NCBI GenBank assembly: GCA_021155885.1
Contig: JAJNBB010000018.1
Span: 1 to 58,702, forward strand
Source of the DNA: Fibrobacteria bacterium
GTDB taxonomy: Bacteria > Fibrobacterota > Fibrobacteria > UBA11236
Direction: 5' to 3'
DNA: 58,702 nucleotides
Made by a program: the position numbers and the translations under genes. Positions 8,876-18,201 of the stretch are shown piece by piece. The notes beneath the pieces were generated by a model. It was not told the DNA's origin, searched no databases, and saw nothing but the letters and a program-made list of their open reading frames with translations. Each line of letters opens with the position of its first letter. The first letter of the stretch is position 1.

Positions 8876-10342
8876 GTGAAACGACAATTTCTGGGCTTGG
8901 CGGCCGTCCTCGGTTTCGCCGCCATTTTGAACGCGCAGGAAACCTATGGCACCTGGACGAATCACCGCAACGTTTATTTGAACACCTCGGCTTCCGGAGC
9001 TTCCGTGCCGGGCACGGTGACGAATTTTCCGGTGTTGGTCCGCCTGACCGCCAAGGATTCGGCCACCTTTTCGCAGGCGCTGGCCGGCGGCGCCGACATT
9101 CGCTTCACCCTGGCGGGCGACGTGACGCGCCTGAAGCACCAGATCGATTCCTGGGACGCCGTTGCCAGGACCGCCGCGATCTGGGTGCGTGTCGATAGCG
9201 TGAGAGGCAACAACAGAACGCAAATGATTCGCATGCATTGGGGCAAGCCCGGCGCGGCGGACAGTTCCAGCGGAACGGCGGTGTTCTCCAACGGCTTCAC
9301 GAATGTGTGGCACCTCGGCAACGCCGCCGGCGTGGCCGCGCGCCCCAACGCGATCACCGGCGGCAACGCGGCGACCCCCGTCAACTTCCCCGGAGCCTAC
9401 AGCGCTCCCGTCGCCCTGATCGGCAAGGGCGAGTACCTGCGCGGCGGCAACGGCTATTCCGCGGGCGCTCCGACCGCGTCCCTCCTGAACGATTATCTCG
9501 ATCTCGGCAGCATCACCGCCGACTACAGCCAGGGCTTTACCGTCTCGCTTTGGATCAAGCAGGACGTCCTCGGCAACAACACCGCCTACTTCACCGCCTC
9601 GGAAACCCCGGCGGGCACGGCGACGGGCGGCCTGATCGTGTTCGGCGGCCAAGGTAACGAGGGCGCCCTCGGCGCCAAGATGCGCCAGCGCAACGGCACG
9701 ACGGGTTCCAACACGGGCATCCTCAACACCGACGGATCCCTGGGCGTCGTCGTCGGCTCCTGGTGCCACGTCCTGGGTACCTTGAACAACAGCGGGGACA
9801 TGGCCTATTACCTGAACGGCGTGTCCGTCGGAAGCACCAGCGGGATAACGGCTTATTCCAGCGTGACCCGTCCTGTCAACCAACTCGGCACCAGCCTCGC
9901 CCACGCCCAGTATGTCGATTCGAGCTTCCACGGCACCCTCGACGAGGCGCGGCTCGCCAACGTGGGCCGCTCCGCCGACTGGGCGAAACTTGAATACGAG
10001 AATCAAAAGCCCGCGCAGACCCTCGTGTCCTTCGACACGGTTCCTCCCGCTTCGATCGGGCGTTCGGCGCGGATGGCATCGCGTCCGGTCCTTTCCGCCC
10101 GCGCCCGCGGCCGCGAGGTGACCTTCCAGGTTTCCGGCATCGAGGCCGGCGGCGGCCTCCTTTCGATTTCGGACATGCGGGGGCGCACCGTGTGGCAGGC
10201 GGCGTTCGCTCCCGGCTCGAACCTCCTGGTTTGGGACGCCGTTCGCGCGCCCTCGGGCATCTACATGGCGAGCGCGCGCTGGATGAACGCCCAGGGAAAA
10301 CCCGTGAAGGTTCTTCAGGCGAAAGTCCCCCTCACGCGTTAA
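8876..10342 (+). CDS. Secreted DUF2341/LamG protein, single-module form
   Basis: 488 residues from GTG 8876, with AAGGAG at 8864-8869. An ATG two bases earlier (8874) is out of frame and is followed at once by a stop, which confirms the GTG start. Signal peptide MKRQFLGLAAVLGFAAILNA, DUF2341 (NFPVLVRL, LKHQIDSWD, MIRMHWGK), LamG, then an FlgD-like C-terminal domain (LLSISDMRGRTVW, GIYMASAR) ending KVPLTR. Fifth and last paralogue of the array; it is convergent with mtgA, whose stop codon is only 15 nt away. Confidence 0.88.
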   Translation: MKRQFLGLAAVLGFAAILNAQETYGTWTNHRNVYLNTSASGASVPGTVTNFPVLVRLTAKDSATFSQALAGGADIRFTLAGDVTRLKHQIDSWDAVARTAAIWVRVDSVRGNNRTQMIRMHWGKPGAADSSSGTAVFSNGFTNVWHLGNAAGVAARPNAITGGNAATPVNFPGAYSAPVALIGKGEYLRGGNGYSAGAPTASLLNDYLDLGSITADYSQGFTVSLWIKQDVLGNNTAYFTASETPAGTATGGLIVFGGQGNEGALGAKMRQRNGTTGSNTGILNTDGSLGVVVGSWCHVLGTLNNSGDMAYYLNGVSVGSTSGITAYSSVTRPVNQLGTSLAHAQYVDSSFHGTLDEARLANVGRSADWAKLEYENQKPAQTLVSFDTVPPASIGRSARMASRPVLSARARGREVTFQVSGIEAGGGLLSISDMRGRTVWQAAFAPGSNLLVWDAVRAPSGIYMASARWMNAQGKPVKVLQAKVPLTR

Positions 10343-10343
10343 G

Positions 10344-10366
10344 AGCGGGAGCCCCGCTTACTTTTC
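10344..10366. terminator. Short hairpin in the convergent gap
   Basis: AGCGGG and CCCGCT pair across a 3-nt loop between the stops of the fifth DUF2341 gene and mtgA. It is followed by TACTTTT on the plus strand. It is short and weak, and overlaps the mtgA stop. Confidence 0.4.
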
Positions 10367-11101
10367 GCGCCCCAGAAAGGCGGGCAGCTGCCGCAGGATC
10401 CATCCCTCGCGGCGCTCCACCCTTCGCGGCGGGTACACGGGCGACCAGGAGCGGGGCTTGGGCAAAATGGAGGCGAGCCGCGCGGCCTGCGGGCGCGTGA
10501 GGCGCCGGGCGTCGCGGCCGAACCAGTGCCGCGACGCGGCCTGGGCTCCATAAATCCCCGGGCCCATCTCGGCCACGTTGAGGTACATCTCCAGGATGCG
10601 CCGCTTGGGCCAGAGGGTTTCGATCAGCACGGTGAAATAGACCTCAAGTCCCTTGCGGGCCCAGGAGCGCGCGGGCCAGAGGAAAAGGTTCTTGGCGGTT
10701 TGCTGGCTGATGGTGCTCGCGCCGACCACCCGGGTGCGGCCGCGGGCCCGCGCGCGTTCGTTGCGCCGCAGGGCGTTCCGGATGGCCTCGAAGTCGAAGC
10801 CGTGGTGGTCGTAGAACCTCTGGTCCTCGGCGACCACCACGGCCGCGGCCAGGTACGGGGAGATTTCGTCCAGCGAACGCCAGTCCTTGTAAAGTTTCAG
10901 GGGTTGGTCCCCGGCGATCTGATCCCCCAGCCGGAGCAGCATGAGGGGGGTGACGGGAGGCGGAACGAAGCGGTAAACCAGCACGACGCTCACCGTGGAG
11001 ACCACGAAAAAGACCACGGCTAGGCGCACGGCATGCAGCAAGCGCAGGAAGAGGGGCGTTCCCTTTCGGAACAGCGGCGCGGGCGAGAAAATCTTTTTCA
11101 T
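10358..11101 (-). CDS. mtgA: Monofunctional peptidoglycan glycosyltransferase
   Basis: 247 residues. It polymerises lipid II into glycan strands at the inner membrane (GT51 family). Visible: an N-terminal hydrophobic anchor, motif EDQRFYDHHGFD carrying the catalytic Glu, RVVGASTISQQTAKNLFLW, and RILEMYLNVAEMGPGIYGAQ. There is no transpeptidase domain, and the length suits a monofunctional enzyme. The start is ATG at 11101; a TTG two codons upstream is less likely. It is divergent from secA with about 135 nt between them. Confidence 0.93.
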   Translation of the reverse strand: MKKIFSPAPLFRKGTPLFLRLLHAVRLAVVFFVVSTVSVVLVYRFVPPPVTPLMLLRLGDQIAGDQPLKLYKDWRSLDEISPYLAAAVVVAEDQRFYDHHGFDFEAIRNALRRNERARARGRTRVVGASTISQQTAKNLFLWPARSWARKGLEVYFTVLIETLWPKRRILEMYLNVAEMGPGIYGAQAASRHWFGRDARRLTRPQAARLASILPKPRSWSPVYPPRRVERREGWILRQLPAFLGREK

Positions 11102-11180
11102 GGGCAACCGACCAAGAATAGGCTAAAACCGCCGGAAAAACAGGCTTAAAGTTAACCCCGGACGCCCGATTTAATACTTT

Positions 11181-11220
11181 AGGAGCCCCTGTGCCCCGCC
11201 CAAGGGGCGCCTTTTTCTTT
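11181..11220 (+). promoter_or_regulatory. Terminator-like hairpin in the secA leader
   Basis: GTGCCCC (11191-11197) can pair with GGGGCGC (11204-11210), followed by CTTTTTCTTTTT. The same 3' arm can instead pair with AGGAGCCCC (11181-11189, one mismatch). The structure ends about 15 nt before the secA start, and no gene upstream runs in this direction, so it looks like a leader attenuator or a stand-by structure rather than the end of another unit. Secretion-dependent control is known for secA in E. coli through SecM, but no secM-like gene is seen here. Confidence 0.4.
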
Positions 11221-11236
11221 TTCGAGCGACGGTTTC

Positions 11237-14098
11237 ATGATCTTCAATACTCTGCTCACCAAAATTTTCGGCACCACGCACGAACGCGAGGTCAAGCGGC
11301 TTCTGCCCCAGGTGGAGGCGATCAACGCCTTGGCCCCTCGCGTCGAGGTTCTGGACGACGCCCAGTTGCGCGGCAAGACCGTGGAGTTCCGTGAGGCGTT
11401 GAAGCAGGGCAAGACTTTGGACGACCTGCTTCCCGAGGCCTTCGCGGTCTGCCGCGAGGCCGCCGACCGGCGCCTGGGCATGTTGAACGTCCTGAACCCG
11501 GCCTTCGGCTTCGACCTGGGCCTTTTGTCGGCGGCCTCGCGCGCCGCGGCGGAGGACGCCAAACAGAAGCTCGCCGACGGCGCCCCTCATCCCGACCTTT
11601 TCTTCCCGGCCTCCTTTTACGCCGAGATCCGCGCTCTGCATCCCGAAAGCCGCTTCCCGTTCCGTTACCGTCCCTTCGACGTCCAGCTCATCGGCGGCAT
11701 GGTGCTGCACGAGGGCAAGATCGCCGAGATGAAAACCGGCGAAGGGAAGACCGTGGTCGCGACCGCGCCCGTCTATCTCAACGCGCTCTCCGGCAAGGGC
11801 GTGCACGTGGTCACGGTGAACGACTACCTGGCCTCGCGCGACGCCGAGACCATGGCGAAGGTCTACCGCTTTTTGGGCCTGACGGTCGGCGTCATCGTGC
11901 ACGGACTCAACGAGACGCAGCGCAAGGAGAGCTACGCGGCCGACGTGACCTACGGGACGAACAACGAGTTCGGCTTCGATTACCTGCGCGACAACATGGC
12001 GCACGACATCGCCGATTGCGTGCAGCGCGAGCTGAACTTCGCCATCGTCGACGAGGTCGACTCCATCCTGATCGACGAGGCGCGCACGCCCCTGATCATC
12101 TCCGGCCCGGCCGACGAGTCCACCGACAAATACGTCAAGGCCAACGAGGTCGTCCGCCACCTCCAGAAGGACGTGCACTTCACCGTCGAGGAGAAGGACA
12201 AGCACGTCTCTCTGACCGAGGAGGGCGTGAACGTCATCGAGAAGCACCTGGGCCTGGACAACCTGTACGGCGACCTCAACGTCGAATGGGTGCACCATGT
12301 GCAGCAGGCGCTGAAGGCGCACGGCCTGTTCAAGCGCGACGTGGACTACGTGGTGCGCGACCGGCAGATCCTGATCGTCGACGAGTTCACCGGCCGCCTG
12401 ATGGAAGGGCGCCGCTATTCGGACGGCCTCCACCAGGCTATCGAGGCGAAGGAAAACGTGCCCATCCTGCGCGAGAATCAGACGCTCGCCACCATCACCT
12501 TCCAGAACCTGTTCCGCCTCTACCACAAGCTCTCCGGCATGACGGGCACGGCCGACACCGAAGCCACCGAGCTCATGCAGATCTACAAGCTGCGCGTCGT
12601 CATGATCCCGACGAACAAGCCCATGATCCGCATCGACCAGGACGACGTCGTCTACAAGTCGCGGGCGACCAAGATCAAGGCCATCGCCGAGGACATCAAG
12701 GCGCGTCACGAGAAAGGCCAGCCCGTGCTGGTCGGCACCGTCTCCATCGAGAAATCCGAGGAGCTCGCGCACCTGCTTTCGCGCGAGGGCGTCCCGCATG
12801 ACGTGCTCAACGCGAAGAACCACGGCCGCGAGGCGACCATCATCGCCGAGGCGGGCACGCGCGGCAAGGTCACCATCGCCACCAACATGGCGGGCCGCGG
12901 CACCGACATCCAGCTCGGCCCGGGCGTCGCGGACCTCGGCGGCCTGTACGTGCTCGGCACCGAGCGCCACGAGAGCCGCCGCATCGACAATCAGCTGCGC
13001 GGCCGCGCCGGCCGCCAGGGCGATCCCGGCGAGTCGCACTTCTATCTGTCCCTCGAGGACGATCTCATGCGCATCTTCGGCGGTCCCGACCGCATCATGA
13101 AGTGGATGGACCGCATGGGCGTCAAGGACGACGAGGTGATCTCGCACTCGATGGTGAACCGCGCCATCGCCACGGCGCAGAAGCGCGTCGAGGGCCAGAA
13201 CTTCGAGGTGCGCAAGCATCTGCTCGAGTACGACGACGTGCTGAACAAGCAGCGCACGGTGATCTACGGCCTGCGCCGCCGCATCCTCCAGGGCGAGGAA
13301 ATCCAGGACGAAATCCTTTCCCGCCTGGACGAGGCCGCCGACCTGGTGGTCGCCCCCTACGCCATCGAGGGCAATTACCCCGAGGCGTGGGAGCTCGACA
13401 AGCTGTACGCCGAGGTCAAGCGCGCCTTCGGGATCGATTACCAGATCGCCCCCGAAGGCCTGCAGGGACAGACGGCGGCCGAGACCGCCGAACAGATCTC
13501 GGAAAAGATCAAGGAGCGCTACGCGCAGATCGAGGCGGGCGTCGGCCCCGAAACCTTGCGCGACATCGAGCGCCAGGTGCTGCTGGGCGTGATCGACCAC
13601 TCCTGGCGCGAGCACCTGTACGCCATGGACGGCCTGCGGGACGCCACCCGCTTCCGCGGTTACGCGCAGAAGGACCCGCTCCAGGAGTACAAGAAGGAAG
13701 GCTTCGCCATGTTCGGGGGCACGCTCGAGCGCATTGCCCTGGAAACCGTGCAGCGCCTGCTCCACATCGACCCCGAATTTCTTGCGCGCCAGCAGGAGGC
13801 CATGCGTCAGGCGCAGGAACAGGAAGCGCGCCGCCGCCGGCAGATGCAGTTCATCGCCCCCGGAGAGCCCGGCGAGGGCCCGCAAACCTCCGGCGCCTCG
13901 GCCACCGCCGTCCCGCAGTTCTCCGCGCCGCAGTCGCGTCCCATGGCCGGACCCCTGCCGGGCACCGTGGTCCAGCGCCCCGCCGGCGCGCCCCAGGGCT
14001 TCGGCCCGGGCCCCAGCCTCAAGGACGTCGGCCGCAACGATCCCTGCCCCTGCGGTAGCGGGAAGAAGTTCAAGAAGTGCCACGGGGCGGAGGCGTGA
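11237..14098 (+). CDS. secA: Preprotein translocase ATPase SecA
   Basis: 953 residues. This is the motor that pushes preproteins through SecYEG. Visible: Walker A MKTGEGKT (about 165-172), Walker B region [15 protein letters not shown] (about 271), preprotein-binding domain, the second nucleotide-binding fold with [10 protein letters not shown] (about 548) and [13 protein letters not shown], helical scaffold and wing domains, a Pro/Gly/Gln linker, and the C-terminal zinc-binding SEC-C motif [16 protein letters not shown] 11237 gives the standard [13 protein letters not shown] start, although no strong ribosome-binding site precedes it. Needed for export of the many signal-peptide proteins in this window. 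Confidence 0.98.
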   Translation: MIFNTLLTKIFGTTHEREVKRLLPQVEAINALAPRVEVLDDAQLRGKTVEFREALKQGKTLDDLLPEAFAVCREAADRRLGMLNVLNPAFGFDLGLLSAASRAAAEDAKQKLADGAPHPDLFFPASFYAEIRALHPESRFPFRYRPFDVQLIGGMVLHEGKIAEMKTGEGKTVVATAPVYLNALSGKGVHVVTVNDYLASRDAETMAKVYRFLGLTVGVIVHGLNETQRKESYAADVTYGTNNEFGFDYLRDNMAHDIADCVQRELNFAIVDEVDSILIDEARTPLIISGPADESTDKYVKANEVVRHLQKDVHFTVEEKDKHVSLTEEGVNVIEKHLGLDNLYGDLNVEWVHHVQQALKAHGLFKRDVDYVVRDRQILIVDEFTGRLMEGRRYSDGLHQAIEAKENVPILRENQTLATITFQNLFRLYHKLSGMTGTADTEATELMQIYKLRVVMIPTNKPMIRIDQDDVVYKSRATKIKAIAEDIKARHEKGQPVLVGTVSIEKSEELAHLLSREGVPHDVLNAKNHGREATIIAEAGTRGKVTIATNMAGRGTDIQLGPGVADLGGLYVLGTERHESRRIDNQLRGRAGRQGDPGESHFYLSLEDDLMRIFGGPDRIMKWMDRMGVKDDEVISHSMVNRAIATAQKRVEGQNFEVRKHLLEYDDVLNKQRTVIYGLRRRILQGEEIQDEILSRLDEAADLVVAPYAIEGNYPEAWELDKLYAEVKRAFGIDYQIAPEGLQGQTAAETAEQISEKIKERYAQIEAGVGPETLRDIERQVLLGVIDHSWREHLYAMDGLRDATRFRGYAQKDPLQEYKKEGFAMFGGTLERIALETVQRLLHIDPEFLARQQEAMRQAQEQEARRRRQMQFIAPGEPGEGPQTSGASATAVPQFSAPQSRPMAGPLPGTVVQRPAGAPQGFGPGPSLKDVGRNDPCPCGSGKKFKKCHGAEA

Positions 14099-14128
14099 AG
14101 GCGCCTCTGCGCCGCATGCCCTTCGTTC

Positions 14129-14222
14129 GTTGTTAGTTGTTGGTTGTTAGTTGTTCGAAAACGCAACATAGAGCGGGGTTCGATTGTCTTCTCCAACAAC
14201 CAACAACCAACAACCAACAACC
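14129..14222. repeat. Heptad inverted-repeat element, copy A
   Basis: Left arm 14129-14155 is a run of GTTGTTA/GTTGTTG heptads. Right arm 14193-14222 is four CCAACAA heptads, i.e. the reverse complement. The core is 37 nt. It starts 31 nt after the secA stop and ends 3 nt before the tmk start codon. One of five related elements in the window (others at 23070, 27783, 29816 and 43679). Confidence 0.85.
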
Positions 14223-14225
14223 CCT

Positions 14226-14858
14226 GTGTTCCGTTCCTTCTTCGTCATCGACGGGATCGACGGGGCGGGCAAGTCGACCCAGGCGGCCCTGCTGACCGAA
14301 GCGCTGGAAGCGCGCGGCCTGTCGGTGCTACGCGTGCGCGATCCGGGCGGCACCGGTCTCTCCGACCGCATCCGGGCCCTGCTGCTGGCGCCGGAACACC
14401 CCGTTTCTCCCGCCACCGAGCTTTGCCTGTATGCCGCGGCACGCGCGCAGCTCGTGCACGAGAAAATCCGCCCCGCGCTCGAGGCCGGGCACATCGTGGT
14501 CTCGGACCGCTTCACCTGGTCCACGCACGCCTATCAGGGCGCCGGACGCGGCCTCGACGCCTCCCACATCGCCCGGCTTGAGGAGATCGCCTGCGCCGGC
14601 ATTCGCCCGGCCCATGTGTTCGTTCTCGATCTCGACCCCGCCCGCCGCGGCGCACGCCTTGGGGAGCGGGGGGGCGAACCCGACCGGCTGGAACGCGAGG
14701 GGGACGCATTTTTCGGGCGGGTCCGGCGGGGTTTCCTCGATCTGGCCGCCTCCCGGGCCCGGGAAAGCACCGTGCTGGACGCGACGCGCCCGGCGGCGGA
14801 GCTGCACGCGGAGATTCTGGGGAAGGTGCTGGGAATATTGGACGGGGGACGGGAGTAG
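14226..14858 (+). CDS. tmk: Thymidylate kinase
   Basis: 210 residues. Phosphorylates dTMP to dTDP. Visible: P-loop GIDGAGKST, DPGGT substrate loop, SDRFTWSTHAYQG (the DR-x-x-x-S-x-x-AYQG motif) and a C-terminal helical lid region. I start it at GTG 14226, which gives the usual VFRSFFVIDGIDG N-terminus. Longer frames would translate the upstream heptad repeat into PTTNNQQPTT, which is clearly not protein-coding. There is no visible ribosome-binding site because the repeat directly abuts the start. Its stop codon lies inside another inverted repeat. Confidence 0.92.
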   Translation: MFRSFFVIDGIDGAGKSTQAALLTEALEARGLSVLRVRDPGGTGLSDRIRALLLAPEHPVSPATELCLYAAARAQLVHEKIRPALEAGHIVVSDRFTWSTHAYQGAGRGLDASHIARLEEIACAGIRPAHVFVLDLDPARRGARLGERGGEPDRLEREGDAFFGRVRRGFLDLAASRARESTVLDATRPAAELHAEILGKVLGILDGGRE

Positions 14859-14939
14859 GGGGACGAGAGTCAACGCAAAAACCGACAAGGTTGTTTGCGT
14901 TTGGTGTTCCTCCCGTCCCCCTACTCCCGTCCCCCGTCC
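14840..14939. repeat. Long inverted repeat with GGACGGG-type heptad arms, overlapping the tmk stop
   Basis: A 26-bp perfect inverted repeat: 14840-14865 and 14914-14939. The left arm reads as heptads GGACGGG, GGACGGG, AGTAGGG, GGACGAG. A second, inner inverted repeat AACGCAAA (14872-14879) / TTTGCGTT (14894-14901) continues the stem. There is no T-run, so it is not a standard terminator. The tmk stop TAG is part of the third heptad. Confidence 0.85.
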
Positions 14940-14967
14940 CACTTGCTCCCCAACTATCTTTACCTTC

Positions 14968-16716
14968 ATGACCAAAGGCAAGACCTACTTCGTCGTCGCG
15001 ACCGCGCTGGTCGCCGGCCTGGTTCTCATCGGCAACCGCGCCGAGGCGGAGGGAGACCGGTTTTATTCCGACCTCAATCGCCTGGATAAAATCGTCACGA
15101 AGATAAACGAGAACTACGTCGAACCGGTTTCCACCGAGGAGCTGGTCGACGCGGCCATCGACGGGATGCGCGACATCCTCGACCCGCACACGGCGTACTT
15201 CGGCGCCCGGGACTATGAGGACCTCAAGGTCACCACCGAGGGCGAGTTCGGCGGGCTGGGGATCCAGATCGGCGTGCGCGACCAGGTCCTGACCGTGATT
15301 TCACCGCTGGCGGGCACGCCCGCGCACCGCCTGGGATTGCGGGCCGGCGACAAGATCCTGCGCATCGACACGGCCGACACGCGCGGCATCACGGTGGACA
15401 AGGCGGTGGACAAGCTGCGCGGCAAGGCGGGCACCAAGGTCACCCTGCGCATCCGCCGCGAGGGCGTGGCCGACCCCCTCGACTTCACGATCACGCGCGA
15501 AATCATCAAGATCGAGAGCGTTCCCTATGCGGCCATGCTGGGCGACTCGATCGGCTACGTCAAGGTCACGCAATTCGCGCGGCTCACCGGAAGCGACCTG
15601 GAAAACAAAATAACGGAACTGATGAAGCGCCACCCGCGCGGCCTGATCCTGGATTTGCGCATGAACCCCGGAGGCCTGCTGAGCCAGGCGATCGAGGTCT
15701 CGGAGCTTTTCCTGGCGCAGGGCAGCCTGGTGGTGTTCACGAAGGGGCGCGCGTCGACGCAAAGCCAGGAATACAAAAGCCGCCGCCCGCCGCTCTGGAC
15801 GGGCAAGCTGGTGGTGCTGGTCAACGGAAGCTCGGCCTCGGCCTCGGAGATCGTGGCGGGGGCGGTCCAGGACTGGGATCGCGGCGTCATCCTGGGGCAA
15901 AACACCTACGGCAAGGGGTCGGTGCAGGAAGTGTTGCGGCTCGACGACCGCGACAACGCGCTCAAGCTGACCACCGCGTATTATTACACGCCCGCCGGCC
16001 GGTGCATCAACAAGCCCGAAAACGGCGCACGCCTGAAGGCGGCCGAAGAAGACGATTCTTCCGGCGCCCCGGAAAAGGCCGCCAAGGCCGACACGTCCCT
16101 GTTCAAGACCCGCGGAGGCCGCCTGGTCAAGGCGGCCGGGGGCATCACCCCCGACATCGCCGTCGCCGACCGCAAGTATTCCCGCTTCGCGCTGGAGTTG
16201 TTCCGCCGCGGCTTGTTCTTCGGCTACGTGGTAAAGGCGCGCGGCGAGATTTCGGCGCGCGGACCGGTGACCCCGGCCTTCGAGGTGACCCCCGAAATCC
16301 TGGAAGACTTCCGCAAGTACGCGTTCGCCGACTCGGCCTTCAAGCGCTTCCGCAGCACCCCGCTGCAGGAGATCGACCAGGCGCGCGCGGCCTGGAAGAA
16401 GGATCGCGCCGACCGGGGTGAAGACAGTTCGAAGGCTTCGCCGGAGTTCGACCGCGCCTACGCGGCGCTGGAAACCGTGCTGAAGGCCGAGGCGGAGCAC
16501 GAGTTCGCCGCCAACCGGGAGTTGATCCGGCGCGAGATCAAGGCCGAACTATTGGGGGCGGTGCTGGGCGAGGACGCGCGCACCGCCTTCGAGATCCAGG
16601 GCGACGCCCAGGTGCGCGAGGCGCTGCGCTATCTCGGGGACGGGAAGCTCTATGCCGCGACCCTCAAGCCGGCCAGGTCGAAGGCGACCACCGAAAAACC
16701 CACCAGGGCGAAGTAA
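14968..16716 (+). CDS. S41 family C-terminal processing peptidase
   Basis: 582 residues. A CtpA/Prc-type serine protease with an N-terminal signal anchor (FVVATALVAGLVLI), so active in the periplasm. Order: anchor, DPHTAYF region, PDZ domain (GGLGIQIGVRD ... PAHRLGLRAGDKI), then the S41 core with catalytic Ser in VNGSSASASEIVAG and Lys in NTYGKGSVQE. The last 200 or so residues are a charged, mostly helical extension. ATG 14968 was chosen because the upstream part of the frame runs through the inverted repeat and tmk. It sits 12 nt from murA and is probably co-transcribed with it. Confidence 0.9.
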   Translation: MTKGKTYFVVATALVAGLVLIGNRAEAEGDRFYSDLNRLDKIVTKINENYVEPVSTEELVDAAIDGMRDILDPHTAYFGARDYEDLKVTTEGEFGGLGIQIGVRDQVLTVISPLAGTPAHRLGLRAGDKILRIDTADTRGITVDKAVDKLRGKAGTKVTLRIRREGVADPLDFTITREIIKIESVPYAAMLGDSIGYVKVTQFARLTGSDLENKITELMKRHPRGLILDLRMNPGGLLSQAIEVSELFLAQGSLVVFTKGRASTQSQEYKSRRPPLWTGKLVVLVNGSSASASEIVAGAVQDWDRGVILGQNTYGKGSVQEVLRLDDRDNALKLTTAYYYTPAGRCINKPENGARLKAAEEDDSSGAPEKAAKADTSLFKTRGGRLVKAAGGITPDIAVADRKYSRFALELFRRGLFFGYVVKARGEISARGPVTPAFEVTPEILEDFRKYAFADSAFKRFRSTPLQEIDQARAAWKKDRADRGEDSSKASPEFDRAYAALETVLKAEAEHEFAANRELIRREIKAELLGAVLGEDARTAFEIQGDAQVREALRYLGDGKLYAATLKPARSKATTEKPTRAK

Positions 16717-16728
16717 AAGGCGGACCGC

Positions 16729-18042
16729 ATGGCACGCAAATATCTGATCGAAGGCGGGGTCCGCCTCCACGGCGAAATCACGATCCGCGGGGCGAAGAAC
16801 GCCGTGACGAAGGAAATGGTCGCGGCCATGCTCGCGCCCGGCGTCTCGACCCTGCGCAATGTTCCCGACATCGGGGACGTCGACATCACCCGCCGCGTGC
16901 TGGAGTCCATCGGCTGCCGCGCCGTGCACGACGCCGCGGCGGGCACGCTCACGATCGACGCCTCGAACCTGAACGGCCCCGAGGTTCCCGCGGAATACTC
17001 CGGTTTGAACCGCATCCCCATCCTCATGGCGGGCGCGCTCATTCATCGTTTCGGCAAGGCCGTGATTCCCATGATGGGCGGCTGCGACATCGGCGCGCGC
17101 CCCGTCGACTTCCATCTGCAGGGATTCGAACGCCTCGGCGCCACCGTCGAATACCGGGACGGCGCCTACCACTTCTCGGCCGACCGGCTGGTGGGCACCC
17201 GCATCACCTTGCCGTTCCCGAGCGTGGGCGCGACGGAAAACCTCATGATGGCCGCCGTGCTCGCGCGCGGCACCACCGAGATCCGCAACGCCGCCGTCGA
17301 GCCCGAAATCGTCGACCTCGCCCTGCTGCTCCAGTCCATGGGCGCGATCATCTCCCAGGAAACCGACCGCACCTGGATCATCCAGGGCGTCGACGCGCTG
17401 ACGCCCTTCGACCACCGCGTGCTCAATGACCGCATCGAGGCGGCTTCCTTCGCGGCCGCCGCGATCGCGACGCGCGGCGACGTGCTCATCCGGGGAGCCG
17501 ACCAGCTCCATTTGCTCACCTTCCTGAACTGGCTCCGCCGCGCCGGCGGCGAGTTCGCCATCCAGGCCGACGGCATCCGCTTTCGCGGCAAGGATTCGCA
17601 CTTGAAGTCGGTCGCCGCCGAGACCGGCGTTCACCCCGGCCTGATGACCGACTGGCAGCAGCCGCTGGTGATCCTGCTGACGCAGGCCTCGGGCATGTCG
17701 GTGATCCATGAAACGGTGTACGAGAACCGCTTCGGCTACACCGAGGCCTTGGGTCGCATGGGCGCCAACATCCAGCTCTTCAGCGAATGCCTGGGCGGCA
17801 GCGATTGCCGGTTCCGGCACCTGGGCCACAAGCACTCCGCGGTCATCCTGGGGCCCACGCCCCTGCACGGCGCGGAGATCGAGATTCCCGACCTGCGCGC
17901 CGGCTTTTCCTACATGGTGGCCGCGGCGCTGGCCAAGGGCCGCACGACTCTGAGCGGCGTCCGCTACATCGAGCGGGGATACGATCGGATCGTGGAAAAA
18001 TTCGGGGCCCTGGGGCTGCCCATCCAGGTCGTCGAGGAGTAG
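16729..18042 (+). CDS. murA: UDP-N-acetylglucosamine 1-carboxyvinyltransferase
   Basis: 437 residues. First committed step of peptidoglycan precursor synthesis: adds enolpyruvyl from PEP to UDP-GlcNAc in the cytoplasm. Visible: KNAVTKE at about residues 23-29, the loop GGCDIGARPVDFH with the catalytic Cys at 119 (the fosfomycin target in this family), NRFGYTEALGRMGA, and the C-terminal RYIERGYD. Length is typical. The catalytic Cys is present, so intrinsic fosfomycin resistance by Cys-to-Asp change is not indicated. Confidence 0.96.
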   Translation: MARKYLIEGGVRLHGEITIRGAKNAVTKEMVAAMLAPGVSTLRNVPDIGDVDITRRVLESIGCRAVHDAAAGTLTIDASNLNGPEVPAEYSGLNRIPILMAGALIHRFGKAVIPMMGGCDIGARPVDFHLQGFERLGATVEYRDGAYHFSADRLVGTRITLPFPSVGATENLMMAAVLARGTTEIRNAAVEPEIVDLALLLQSMGAIISQETDRTWIIQGVDALTPFDHRVLNDRIEAASFAAAAIATRGDVLIRGADQLHLLTFLNWLRRAGGEFAIQADGIRFRGKDSHLKSVAAETGVHPGLMTDWQQPLVILLTQASGMSVIHETVYENRFGYTEALGRMGANIQLFSECLGGSDCRFRHLGHKHSAVILGPTPLHGAEIEIPDLRAGFSYMVAAALAKGRTTLSGVRYIERGYDRIVEKFGALGLPIQVVEE

Positions 18043-18159
18043 CCGCGTCGGCCATTCTTTGCGTGTTGCCGGCCGTTTTGGCCGACCGATCCCTGCATGT
18101 GCCCTCAGGCGCTAAAACAACGGCAAATAACGACATTCCCTAGTGGCACATAAATAGCT

Positions 18160-18176
18160 CTAACGTAAGGCGTTAG
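18160..18176. promoter_or_regulatory. Small inverted repeat upstream of the lipoprotein gene
   Basis: CTAACG-5 nt-CGTTAG, 26 nt before the start at 18202. It could be an operator or a 5'-UTR hairpin. The rest of the 18043-18201 gap shows no gene. Confidence 0.3.
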
Positions 18177-18201
18177 GGCTGTGCGCCCGGGGAGTAGCGG
18201 C

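Noticed and set aside
11171-14083. A very long open frame (about 970 codons) on the minus strand opposite secA
   Set aside because: It is the mirror of the secA codon pattern in GC-rich DNA. It has no recognisable domain and secA is unambiguous.
14184-14225. A TTG start for tmk giving an N-terminal PTTNNQQPTT extension
   Set aside because: The extension is a translation of the intergenic repeat and is not found in thymidylate kinases.
16729-18042. aroA rather than murA
   Set aside because: The Cys-containing GGCDIGARPVD loop and the overall motifs are those of MurA.
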